A DNA stretch of 45,595 nt from Lachnospiraceae bacterium UBA4260 (GCA_002395235.1 DGWK01000022.1:93010-138604); one strand, 5' to 3'; positions 16,791 to 24,830 are shown, counted from the stretch's first letter. Numbers and translations are program-made. Notes: generated by a model from the sequence alone, not told the origin.

Positions 16791-17978
16791 ATGATGAAAG
16801 TGACAGGCATAATAGCAGAATGCAACCCCCTCCACGAGGGACATAAATATCTGATCGACCAGGCCCGCGGCCGGTGCGATGCCGACTATATCGTAGTGGC
16901 GCTCAGCGGAGACTACGTGCAGCGCGGCGCTCCCGCCGTCCTCTCCCGGGAGGCCAGGACTTCGGAGCTTCTTCAGGCGGGCGCCGACCTTGTCGTAGAG
17001 CTACCCCTCTATGTATCCTGCTCCGGCGCGGACTATTTTGCCAGAGGAGCCGTGGCCCTCATGGAGAGCCTGGGCGTCGTGACGGACCTCGCTTTCGGCT
17101 CCGAGTCCGGCGACCTCGAAGGTCTTACAGAAACCGCCTCCGCCCTCGCCGGTGAGCCGGAGGAGTTCCGCATAAGGCTTCGGGAAGGACTGCGGGAAGG
17201 GCTCACCTACGCGCAGGCGTTAGCCGGGGCCATGCAGGGCGTCGATATACCGGCCTCTCCCAACGACCTTCTGGGGACCCACTATCTGCAGGCGCTGATC
17301 CGAAGCGGCAGCGCGATCCGCGCCCACGCGATAAAGCGCACCGAATGCAGGTCCGCCTCGGAGATCCGGGAGCAGATGATCTCCTCTCGTCAGGGCGGCG
17401 ATCCCTGCCTGTGCAGAGACGATTTCTCCGATCTCCTCCTGCACGCGCTCTGCATGGCCGGTTCCGCCGATGCGCTCGCGGACTGCCTCGATGTCTCCCC
17501 GGACCTGTCCTCCAGGATCATGAAGGAACTCCCCTTCTACCGGAGCTATTCGCAGTTCTGCGCCCGCGTCAAGACGCGCAACTACACTTACACCCGGATC
17601 TCCCGGGCGCTGCTCCACATTCTGCTGGGAATGACGGCGGAGGCCATGGACCGGTTTGATGAGGAGCACGGATTGTGCGGCTGGATCCGTCCCATCGGTT
17701 TTCGGCGCAGCGCCGCTCCGCTGATCCGGAGCATAACCTCTTCCTGCTCTGTTCCTTACCTGGACAAGCTCTCCAGGGCCCGCAAGGTGCTGGCTCCGGA
17801 TCTTTACGCCCTGCTCGAAGAGGAGCTGCGGGCGGAATTTCTATACGACCTGATGGCCGCGCGCAGAAGCGGCGCAGATAAAAAGGACGCCTCCTCAGAA
17901 GGCGTCCTGTACGGATTTGGAAAACCTATGATTATGCCGGAATCGGAACAGATCACGCGAAGCCGAGCGCAAGACTAA
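16791..17978 (+). CDS. tmcAL: tRNA(Met) cytidine acetate ligase TmcAL (YlbM)
   Basis: Activates acetate with ATP and transfers acetyl to C34 of elongator tRNA-Met (ac4C). The nucleotidyltransferase-type start VTGIIAECNPLHEGHKYLI contains the HxGH motif, followed by VVALSGDYVQRGAPA and SPNDLLGTHY. Length is 395 residues, normal for the family. Two start codons (ATGATG) are possible, and the nearest purine-rich site is rather far upstream. It is one of only two plus-strand protein genes here. Its last codons overlap the feoB stop by 26 bases, and its 3' coding part contains the feoB terminator hairpin. Confidence 0.93.
   Translation: MMKVTGIIAECNPLHEGHKYLIDQARGRCDADYIVVALSGDYVQRGAPAVLSREARTSELLQAGADLVVELPLYVSCSGADYFARGAVALMESLGVVTDLAFGSESGDLEGLTETASALAGEPEEFRIRLREGLREGLTYAQALAGAMQGVDIPASPNDLLGTHYLQALIRSGSAIRAHAIKRTECRSASEIREQMISSRQGGDPCLCRDDFSDLLLHALCMAGSADALADCLDVSPDLSSRIMKELPFYRSYSQFCARVKTRNYTYTRISRALLHILLGMTAEAMDRFDEEHGLCGWIRPIGFRRSAAPLIRSITSSCSVPYLDKLSRARKVLAPDLYALLEEELRAEFLYDLMAARRSGADKKDASSEGVLYGFGKPMIMPESEQITRSRAQD
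17880..17908 (-). terminator. feoB terminator, inside the tmcAL coding region
   Basis: A 9-bp stem AGGACGCCT/AGGCGTCCT (17884-17892 with 17900-17908) is followed on the minus strand by TTTTT. It lies about 45 bases past the feoB stop and is read on the plus strand as codons of tmcAL (KDASSEGV region). Confidence 0.82.
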
Positions 17979-20352
17979 TCAGTCTCACTATAAAGGCGGC
18001 GATCCAGGCCACAAGGCACTGCTCCGCCACGATTCCCAGAGCCCACTTTCCTCCCAGCTCTCTTTTGAACGAGGAGACGGCCGCCACACAGGGTGTATAC
18101 AGCAGGCAGAAGACAAGAAGTCCGATCGCTGCCGCCGGGGACAGAGCCGCCTGCAGGGCAGCTACGGAGCCGAACAGGACCGTGAGCGTGGAGACGACAC
18201 TCTCCTTTGCCATAAAGCCTGCGATCAGGGCGACGCAGATCCTCCAGTCCCCAAATCCCAGAGGCTTCAGGAGCGGCGTCAGAACGCCGGCCACCGCCGC
18301 GAGTATGCTGTCCTTGGAGTCCGACACCATGTTCAGCCGGAGGCTGAAAGTCTGCAGGAACCAGATCACCAGTGTGGCGATGAAAATAACGGAAAACGCC
18401 CTCTCTACGAAGTCCTTTGCCTTATCCCACAGAAGTCTCGCCACATTGGCGGGCGTGGGCATGCGGTAATTGGGCAGTTCCATGACAAAGGGCATCGCCT
18501 CTCCCTTGAACAGGAATTTTCTTGTCACAAAAGCCATCACCAGTCCGCACAGAATTCCCAGTACATACATGGAAATATAGACCAGCGCCGCCTTTCCGCC
18601 AAAGAACGCCGCCGCGAACAGTCCGTAGATCGGCATCTTGGCGTTGCAGCTCATATAGGGCGTCAGCAGGATGGTCATCTTCCGGTCTCTCTCGGAGGGA
18701 AGGGTCCTCGTGGCCATGACGCCCGGCACCGTGCAGCCGAATCCCATCAGCATGGGGACAATACTTCTGCCGGACAGGCCGATCCTTCTCAGGGGCTTGT
18801 CCATGACGAACGCGATCCTCGCCATGTAGCCGCTGTCCTCCAGGATCGAGAGGAAGAAGAACAGAACGACGATCAGGGGGAGGAAGCTCAGGACGCTCCC
18901 CACGCCGTTAAAAACACCTTTGATGATCAGGGAATGCAGGACCTCGTTTACTCTGAAGGCCGTCAGCGCGGCGTCGGCTTTGTCGGTGAGTACCCCGATT
19001 CCCATCTCCAGAAGTCCCTGCAGCCAGGCGCCTATTACATTAAAGGTCAGGAAAAAGATCGCCAGCATGATCCCTATGAAACAGGGGATGGCTGTATATT
19101 TTCCCGTCAGGACTTTGTCCAGTTCAATACTTCTTTTTCTCTCTATGCTCTCATGGGGCTTTACAACTGTCGCGTCGCAGACCTTTTGTATAAAGGTGTA
19201 TCGCATGTCCGCGATGGCCGCGGCGCGGTCCAGCCCTCTCTCTTTTTCCATCTGAAGGATCAGGTGCTCGCAGGCCTCCTTCTCGTTCTGATCGAGCCCC
19301 AGCGCGTCGATCACTCTCTGATCTCCCTCGATCACCTTCGTCGCCGCGAAACGCACAGGAACGTCAACTGCGGCGCAGTGGTCTTCGATCAGGTGCATGA
19401 TCGAGTGAATACAGCGGTGCACGGCTCCGCCGTGGTCTTCCGGTCCGCAGAAATCCTGCCTTCCGGGTTTCTCCTGATAGCGGGCCACATGGATGGCGTG
19501 GTCGATCAGCTCGTCAATGCCCTCGTTGGAGGCCGCCGCGATCGGGACGACAGGGATGCCCATCATCTCTTCCATCTTGTTGATTCGGATACTGCCCCCG
19601 TTGCCGCGCATCTCGTCCATCATGTTGACAGCCAGGACCATGGGAATACCGATCTCCATCAGCTGCATGGTCAGATACAGGTTCCGCTCGATGTTGGTGG
19701 CGTCCACGATGTTGATGATGCCCTTGGGGCGTTCCTGCAAGATAAACTGCCTGGTGACGATCTCCTCACTCGTGTAAGGGGACATGGAATAAATGCCCGG
19801 AAGGTCCGTGACAAGGGTATTCTCAATGCCGCGGATCATGCCGTCCTTTCTGTCTACGGTCACGCCCGGGAAATTTCCCACATGCTGATTGGCTCCGGTG
19901 AGCTGGTTGAAGAGCGTCGTCTTGCCGCTGTTCTGGTTTCCCGCCAGCGCGAATGTCAGCTGTGTGCCTTCCGGCAGAGGATGCTCCGAGGCAGTGTCGT
20001 GGTAGCGGCCGCCCTCGCCCAGGCCGGGATGCTCCACATGGTTGTGGATCCGATTTTTCTCCGCGCCTGCCGCCTCGCTCTTTCCGCTTCCCTGCGTCTC
20101 GTTCTCCGCGGCTTCTATCTCATTTTCGGTCGCCGCGCTGACCTCGATCTTATCCGCGTCCGCGATCCTCAGCGTAAGGTCATATCCGTGGATCATCAGC
20201 TGCACGGGATCTCCCATCGGCGCGTATTTCACTACTTTGACCACCGTTCCCGGGATCACGCCCATATCCAGAAAGTGCTGCCGCAGGGCGCCCTTTCCGC
20301 CCACTTCGGTCACTATGGCACTCTCACCGATCTTCATATCTTTGATTGTCAT
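17953..20352 (-). CDS. feoB: Ferrous iron transporter, FeoA-FeoB fusion
   Basis: Fe(II) transporter in the inner membrane with an N-terminal GTPase. Residues 1-75 are a FeoA (SH3-like) domain (GALRQHFLDMGVIPGT), then a variable acidic and His-containing linker (about 75-128), then the FeoB G domain with GNQNSGKTT (138), FPGVTVDRK, DLPGIYS (183) and NMMDE. Two Gate-type membrane blocks follow, with GFGCTVPGVMATR and CNAKMPIYG. At 799 residues it accounts for both proteins. Its ATG overlaps the stop of the upstream ADP-ribose gene by four bases (ATGA). Confidence 0.96.
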   Translation of the reverse strand: MTIKDMKIGESAIVTEVGGKGALRQHFLDMGVIPGTVVKVVKYAPMGDPVQLMIHGYDLTLRIADADKIEVSAATENEIEAAENETQGSGKSEAAGAEKNRIHNHVEHPGLGEGGRYHDTASEHPLPEGTQLTFALAGNQNSGKTTLFNQLTGANQHVGNFPGVTVDRKDGMIRGIENTLVTDLPGIYSMSPYTSEEIVTRQFILQERPKGIINIVDATNIERNLYLTMQLMEIGIPMVLAVNMMDEMRGNGGSIRINKMEEMMGIPVVPIAAASNEGIDELIDHAIHVARYQEKPGRQDFCGPEDHGGAVHRCIHSIMHLIEDHCAAVDVPVRFAATKVIEGDQRVIDALGLDQNEKEACEHLILQMEKERGLDRAAAIADMRYTFIQKVCDATVVKPHESIERKRSIELDKVLTGKYTAIPCFIGIMLAIFFLTFNVIGAWLQGLLEMGIGVLTDKADAALTAFRVNEVLHSLIIKGVFNGVGSVLSFLPLIVVLFFFLSILEDSGYMARIAFVMDKPLRRIGLSGRSIVPMLMGFGCTVPGVMATRTLPSERDRKMTILLTPYMSCNAKMPIYGLFAAAFFGGKAALVYISMYVLGILCGLVMAFVTRKFLFKGEAMPFVMELPNYRMPTPANVARLLWDKAKDFVERAFSVIFIATLVIWFLQTFSLRLNMVSDSKDSILAAVAGVLTPLLKPLGFGDWRICVALIAGFMAKESVVSTLTVLFGSVAALQAALSPAAAIGLLVFCLLYTPCVAAVSSFKRELGGKWALGIVAEQCLVAWIAAFIVRLISLALGFA

Positions 20353-22238
20353 TCTTGACTCTGCCCTTTCTGCTGCGCCTTTACAATTTTTTCGTATATT
20401 TCGAAGTTCTCCTGGTCAAAACAGCACATGACTACATGCATCACATAGTCCTTATTGTCCTTGAACCATTTGCCGACTGTCTCCATGGCGATCTTTGCTG
20501 CCTCCTCCTTGGGATAGCCGTAAACGCCCGTGGAGATGTTCGGGAAAATGATGCTGTGGGCACCTTTCGACCTGGCGAGATTAAGTGAATTTATGTAGCA
20601 GGACGCAAGGAGTTTGGGGTCATCCTCATCTCCGTCATAAATAGGTCCTACAGTGTGGATGACATACTTGGCGGGAAGATTGTAAGCGCCTGTGATCTTG
20701 GCTTCGCCCGTGTGGCAGCCGTCCAGGGTCCTGCACTCCTCAAGAAGTCCCGGTCCCGCCGCCGCATGGATGGCGCCGTCGACGCCGCCGCCGCCCAGAA
20801 GGGAGCAGTTAGCCGCGTTGACGATACAGTCCGCCTTCATCTTCGTGATGTCACCCTTTGTCACTAAAATGCCGCTTCTGGAGGCCCTGACCACTCTCTC
20901 CTCCGCCTTGAAGATGGTATCGATCACCTTTCTCTCAAGGAAAAGCGGCTTTTTATCCGGATTGAGCACTATACCGGCGATGTTCTCCGGCGCCTTGGGC
21001 GCCGCGCCTTTTCCGGGCATGAACTGCTCCAGTGCCTGGCGGATCGTCGCTCCCATGGCGGGATCCTTAGAAGACGCCCCGCTCTTATACATCTGTTCGC
21101 TCGTGTAAGCCACCTGCCAGTTCTTGCCGTCCTTTGTGGAGATCAGCTTCATCCGGAGTCCTCTCATCGGAGCCTTGTCTCCGGACTGCGGAGCGCTGAA
21201 AGGCTGTACCGGGAACAGAATGCTCCCGCCTGCGTGCATGGCGGCTCTGACCGCCTCGAGGCAGCGGGCGAACTTTTCTTTGGTTCTGTCTGCGGAAAAC
21301 TCTTCCAATCTCTTTTCGATCTCCTCGCTTCCCGCAAAGCTCAGTTTTTTGCCCTGCGCGCCGGGTCTTTCCGGTCGGAGTGCGTTCTGCCAGGCCTTCA
21401 TTCTGGCGGGATCGCTCTCTCTGGCCTTCTTGTCATCCTCGAGTCTGTCCTCAAATCGGTCGAGCACGCCGCGAAGGTCGCTTGGCAGGCGGTCCCTGGC
21501 CTCTTTCTTAAGGTTTTCGGGTACCCCGTAAAAAGCCTCCGCCATACTGCCGGCGATACAGGCCAGTGTGTCGCTGTCACCGCCCAGGGAGACGGCGTTT
21601 CGGATCACATCCTCGAAGCTCTCTCCTTCCAGAAAAGCGATGATCGCTTCCGGCACCGTCTGCTGGCAGGATTCCACGTGGTGATAGTCGGGGCGGATCT
21701 GATCGCAGGTCCTGTCGAGGTTATAGCCGAAGGTCTTCGAGACCGTCGCCTTGATCTCCTCCTTGGAAACTCCGTGGAGCGCCATAAAGATCACGGAAGC
21801 CGTCGCCTGCGCGCCTTTCACTCCTTCGGGATGATTGTGGGATACCTCCGCCGTCACGGCCGCGACACGGAGCATCTTCCGGAGGTCCTCCTGGCAGAGC
21901 CAGGCCGCCGCAGATACGCGCATGGCGCTCCCGTTTCCGAAGCTGTTATAGGGTTTCGGGTCATCCTGGTGCAGCCACATGCTGAATTTTGCCCCGTATC
22001 CCGCAAACGGATATCGGTCGCCGTATTTCTTCATGGCGGTCACAAGCGCTTTTTTCATTGTCTCTTCGTCTGCGTCCACCCCGCAGTTCATGAGCGCTTC
22101 CGCCACGGCCAGCGTCAGGACGCTGTCGTCCGTAAACTCCGATCTCTCCGAGAAGAGGTCAAAATCCTTCGTCTTGATATTATTTCTGTCGAACTCATAA
22201 GGGCTTCCGATTATATCTCCCAAAATAGCACCGTACAT
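20349..22238 (-). CDS. ADP-ribosylglycohydrolase / SseB-like / macro domain fusion
   Basis: A 629-residue protein with three parts. Residues 1-250 resemble ADP-ribosylglycohydrolase (DraG/ARH): GAILGDIIGSPYE, FTDDSVLT (metal site), NGSAMRVS, HNHPEG and LGGDSDTLACI. Residues about 300-440 resemble the SseB N-terminal domain (ILFPVQPF, TSEQMY). Residues about 455-620 are a macro domain with GDIT, IVNAANCSLLGGGGVDGAIHAAAGP and STGVYGYP, like MacroD/YmdB enzymes. Both ends should handle ADP-ribose: removal from protein and hydrolysis of the bound or O-acetyl form. Metal and ligand residues look intact. It is translationally coupled to feoB, which is unexpected. AGAGGAA precedes the ATG. Confidence 0.87.
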   Translation of the reverse strand: MYGAILGDIIGSPYEFDRNNIKTKDFDLFSERSEFTDDSVLTLAVAEALMNCGVDADEETMKKALVTAMKKYGDRYPFAGYGAKFSMWLHQDDPKPYNSFGNGSAMRVSAAAWLCQEDLRKMLRVAAVTAEVSHNHPEGVKGAQATASVIFMALHGVSKEEIKATVSKTFGYNLDRTCDQIRPDYHHVESCQQTVPEAIIAFLEGESFEDVIRNAVSLGGDSDTLACIAGSMAEAFYGVPENLKKEARDRLPSDLRGVLDRFEDRLEDDKKARESDPARMKAWQNALRPERPGAQGKKLSFAGSEEIEKRLEEFSADRTKEKFARCLEAVRAAMHAGGSILFPVQPFSAPQSGDKAPMRGLRMKLISTKDGKNWQVAYTSEQMYKSGASSKDPAMGATIRQALEQFMPGKGAAPKAPENIAGIVLNPDKKPLFLERKVIDTIFKAEERVVRASRSGILVTKGDITKMKADCIVNAANCSLLGGGGVDGAIHAAAGPGLLEECRTLDGCHTGEAKITGAYNLPAKYVIHTVGPIYDGDEDDPKLLASCYINSLNLARSKGAHSIIFPNISTGVYGYPKEEAAKIAMETVGKWFKDNKDYVMHVVMCCFDQENFEIYEKIVKAQQKGQSQE

Positions 22239-22297
22239 CCGTTAATTCCTCTCTTTCTGTATGCGCTGAGCATGCGCGGTCATCGCTTTTTTGACTC

Positions 22298-23131
22298 TCA
22301 AAGCTTGTATTCATTAAGAACATGGTAACGGATCGCCTCCGCCACTCCATCATGCTCGTTGTCCGACGTCTGAAAATCCGCCGCTTCCAGTACTTCCGGG
22401 GCCGAATTGCCCATGGCGACCGAAAGTCCCGCCGCGTTCATGAGCCCCAGGTCGTTGTTGCCGTCCCCCATAGCCATCACTTCTTCCCTGCGCAGTCCCA
22501 GCAGCGACGCAAGGCTCAGCAGAGCTTCTCCTTTGTCCGCGTCCTTCGACGTGATCTCAAGGTCCGTCGGCCACGGATAGATGATTCGGACCCCTTCAAT
22601 CGCCTTTACTCTTTCAAGGATCTCCTCCCTCACTGCGGGCGTCGGACACATGATCGACAGATTCTCAATTCCGCGCTGACTCTCTCTGAGGCTCCCATAC
22701 AGGTCCGCCACTTGAACGCGGCTTTTCTCCAGATATGGCAGGACCGGCGTCTTCTCAAATTTCTTCCACAAAAGTCTGTGCGTGTCCGGATCGTGATAGC
22801 CCCATCCTTCCGTGAAGTACTCCCGGATGATCCCTTCTCCTTCGGCTGCTCGCAGCGTTTTCTCCGCCGTCGCTTTCGACATACACCTCTCCCGGATCGC
22901 GATTCCGCTCTTTCGGTCCGTAGTCACTGCCCCGTTGGATGTAATCGCAAATCTGATAAAATCCAGCTCCAGGACCTGACTCGGGATTCCTGAGAGCGGC
23001 CTCCCGGTCACCGGCACGATATGGATGCCGATTCCGGCAGCTTTTTCCAGTGCGGCTCTGTTTCCGGCGGTGAGCTCCTTCTGCCTCGTGAGCAGAGTGC
23101 CGTCCAGATCCAGCCCTATCATTCTGATCAT
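22298..23131 (-). CDS. HAD-superfamily hydrolase, Cof-type
   Basis: Cof-type phosphatase of the haloacid dehalogenase family (subclass IIB cap). The nucleophile motif is GLDLDGTLLT, motif II is PVTGRP, and the C-terminal motifs are KGEALLSL and MAMGDGNNDLGLMNAAG. Length is 277 residues from the ATG at 23131, which has AAGGGGG upstream. The substrate (sugar phosphate or similar) cannot be assigned. Its 5' leader is almost entirely a perfect 29-bp hairpin. Confidence 0.92.
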   Translation of the reverse strand: MIRMIGLDLDGTLLTRQKELTAGNRAALEKAAGIGIHIVPVTGRPLSGIPSQVLELDFIRFAITSNGAVTTDRKSGIAIRERCMSKATAEKTLRAAEGEGIIREYFTEGWGYHDPDTHRLLWKKFEKTPVLPYLEKSRVQVADLYGSLRESQRGIENLSIMCPTPAVREEILERVKAIEGVRIIYPWPTDLEITSKDADKGEALLSLASLLGLRREEVMAMGDGNNDLGLMNAAGLSVAMGNSAPEVLEAADFQTSDNEHDGVAEAIRYHVLNEYKL

Positions 23132-23143
23132 AGATCCCCCTTT

Positions 23144-23206
23144 TGTGTCACGGGGACGTATCCGCTGACACATTTTGTGTGTCAGCGGATACGTCCCCGT
23201 GACACA
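23144..23206. repeat. Perfect 29-bp inverted repeat in the HAD gene leader
   Basis: Arms 23144-23172 and 23178-23206 are exact inverted copies with a five-base loop TTTTG. The arms contain GTGTCACGGGGACGTATCC. Palindromes with GGGGACG and TGACAC are typical of REP-like elements mobilised by Y1 transposases (RAYT); that link is from memory. No transposase is in this window. There is no clean U-tract on either strand, so I do not call it a terminator. Confidence 0.85.
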
Positions 23207-23214
23207 CTGCGATT

Positions 23215-23223
23215 ATTATACCA
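23215..23223 (-). promoter_or_regulatory. Extended -10 promoter of the HAD hydrolase gene
   Basis: TGG-TATAAT on the minus strand (TATAAT at 23215-23220) is an extended -10 element without a clear -35. The start would be near 23208, so the transcript would begin with the perfect hairpin. Confidence 0.55.
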
Positions 23224-23238
23224 CGCACTTTACAAACA

Positions 23239-23247
23239 TGATATAAT
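23239..23247 (+). promoter_or_regulatory. Extended -10 promoter of the FtsK-like gene
   Basis: TGA-TATAAT on the plus strand (TATAAT at 23242-23247) gives an extended -10 element, back to back with the HAD promoter. The start would be near 23254, leaving a GC-rich leader of about 87 bases. Confidence 0.5.
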
Positions 23248-23340
23248 CCAATTACTGACGCGCCCTGCACAACGCAGGCCGCGCGCCGCCCGGCAGGCAC
23301 CGCGCCTGCACAGGCAAATTACTGAAATTAAGAGGTAAGA

Positions 23341-24531
23341 ATGGCAGTTTTTACACTTCCCAAGGTCAGGGACCTGCTGAGATATCATACGAGATGGAAT
23401 GACCAGGCCCTTAATCCCTACATTGAGGACCTGATTGACTTATGGGCTGAAAATGATATATACGGCACACTGGACGTATGCATGCAGGGCCCCATGCTGA
23501 CCCGTTTCGGCATAAAGCCGGAAGACATGCGGAGCGCCAGCCGCATCATGAATCTCGAAAAGGCCTACCGCTATATGTTCCGCCGCAGGGACATCAGGGT
23601 CTACAGGAGCGACGGGCGCATCTACATCGATGTACCCTGGCAGCGCGACCCGGTCTGGCTCGGGGACCTTCTGACCAGCAGAGAGTTCGAGTCCTCACAG
23701 GGGCTCCCCCTTGCCATCGGCATGAACATATACCGCGATTGCATCATGCACGAATTGACGGAAGTCCCTCACCTTCTGGTCGGCGGAAACCCCAGCAGCG
23801 GCCTCGATGAGTTTCTGGTCGGGCTCCTCCTCAGCATCCTGGTGCACCAGTCACCGGACGAGATCGAGCTCTTTCTCTGCTCCTCCGGAAATCTGGGCTT
23901 TGAGGATTACGCCGCGCTCCCGTACTGCCACGTCATCAGCTCTGTCCGCAATACCATGGCCATGCTCTCGGAAATGAGCAGAGAGATCGACAGGCGCAGC
24001 AGCCTGCTGATCAACTCCCGCTGCCGCAACATCTTCCAATACAATGAGCGGGGAGGGAATCTGCGCCACAGAGTCGTAATGATCACCGAGTATCACAGAC
24101 TCTTCACGTCCAACAAGCAGGCCGCCATGGCCTACATTCTGCGCATGGCGGAACTGGCGGGCCCCTGCGGCATCCATCTGATCCTGGCCTCCTCCGACCC
24201 GGCCTGCCTGCGTGGCCTGGGCGAAAGCTTCCCGGCACGAGTCTGCCTCAAAGTGAGCACTCCTCAGGACTCTCACGCCCTGCTGAACCAGAAGGGCGGC
24301 GAATCCCTCCCCCGCAAGGGTTCTCTCTACTACCTGAACGGGATCGACCCCGATCCCCAGTACCTTCAGTGCGGCTTTGTCACACAGCGCGAGGTCCGCA
24401 GTGTCCTCGATGCGCTCAAGAGCAATTATGTCAACATCCGCAAGAGATCGATTTTTGAGGAGATCGAGGACGACGATCCCGAGGACAGCTCTGAGAGCTC
24501 GGGCAGGAAGAAATTCAGACGCCCGTTTTGA
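23341..24531 (+). CDS. FtsK/SpoIIIE-like protein with degenerate ATPase motifs
   Basis: A 396-residue soluble protein that follows the FtsK/SpoIIIE motor along its whole length. The alpha/beta part has MQGPMLTRFGIKPEDM and ASRIMNLEKAYRYMFRRRDIRVY. The motor part has EVPHLLVGGNPSSGLDEF (142), where FtsK has the Walker A PHLLIAGATGSGKS. Here the GK[S/T] is gone. The Walker B aspartate strand reads VVMITEYHRLF (245). GIHLILASSDP (277), FPARVCLKVS and PQDSHALL still match FtsK. There are no membrane segments and no gamma winged helix; the tail is acidic then basic. Nucleotide hydrolysis looks impossible by the normal mechanism, so it may be a structural or DNA-binding partner. GAGGT precedes the ATG. 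Confidence 0.8.
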   Translation: MAVFTLPKVRDLLRYHTRWNDQALNPYIEDLIDLWAENDIYGTLDVCMQGPMLTRFGIKPEDMRSASRIMNLEKAYRYMFRRRDIRVYRSDGRIYIDVPWQRDPVWLGDLLTSREFESSQGLPLAIGMNIYRDCIMHELTEVPHLLVGGNPSSGLDEFLVGLLLSILVHQSPDEIELFLCSSGNLGFEDYAALPYCHVISSVRNTMAMLSEMSREIDRRSSLLINSRCRNIFQYNERGGNLRHRVVMITEYHRLFTSNKQAAMAYILRMAELAGPCGIHLILASSDPACLRGLGESFPARVCLKVSTPQDSHALLNQKGGESLPRKGSLYYLNGIDPDPQYLQCGFVTQREVRSVLDALKSNYVNIRKRSIFEEIEDDDPEDSSESSGRKKFRRPF

Positions 24532-24553
24532 CTGACACAGTCAATGCAAAATA

Positions 24554-24584
24554 TAGTGGACAATGTGGATTAATTTGTGGAAAA
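24554..24584 (+). other. Cluster of DnaA-box-like sites
   Basis: TGTGGATTA (24564-24572) and TGTGGAAAA (24576-24584) each match the reversed DnaA box TGTGGATAA at eight of nine positions, 12 bases apart. A weaker AGTGGACAA precedes them at similar spacing. They lie in the 207-base gap between the FtsK-like gene and the tRNA. No dnaA gene is in view. Confidence 0.3.
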
Positions 24585-24659
24585 CAGTCTCAAAATAGAG
24601 AAGATATCCCCAAATTATCTAACTTTTGACCGAATCAGTCGACTATTTGAGAGCCTGCA

Positions 24660-24724
24660 GCAAAAAAAAGCGCAAAAACAAAGGGTGCTGCACCTCGCTG
24701 ATCATTCAGCAAGGTGCAGCACCC
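24660..24724 (-). terminator. Terminator after tRNA-Ala
   Basis: A 13-bp stem (24683-24695 with 24712-24724) with an inner GCTGA/TCAGC stem is followed on the minus strand by TTTGTTTTT and then eight T. It lies about 15 bases past the tRNA 3' end. Confidence 0.9.
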
Positions 24725-24738
24725 TTTCTTTAAATTAG

Positions 24739-24811
24739 TGGAGATAGCGGGATTCGAACCCGTGACCTCTGCGTTGCGAACGCAGCGCTCTCCCAGCTGA
24801 GCTATATCCCC
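24739..24811 (-). tRNA. tRNA-Ala (anticodon CGC)
   Basis: A 73-base cloverleaf: acceptor GGGGATA/TATCTCC with the G3-U70 alanine identity pair, D arm GCTCAGCTGGGAGAGC, anticodon stem CTGCG/CGCAG with loop TTCGCAA, and T loop TTCGAAT. CCA is not encoded. The first T-stem pair (A49 with C65) is a mismatch. The gene is flanked by its own promoter and terminator. Confidence 0.95.
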
Positions 24812-24830
24812 AAAAGCAAGCTGCCCGATT

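Noticed and set aside
23144..23206. Bidirectional terminator
   Set aside because: Neither flank has a proper T-run, and the hairpin lies between a promoter and a start codon.
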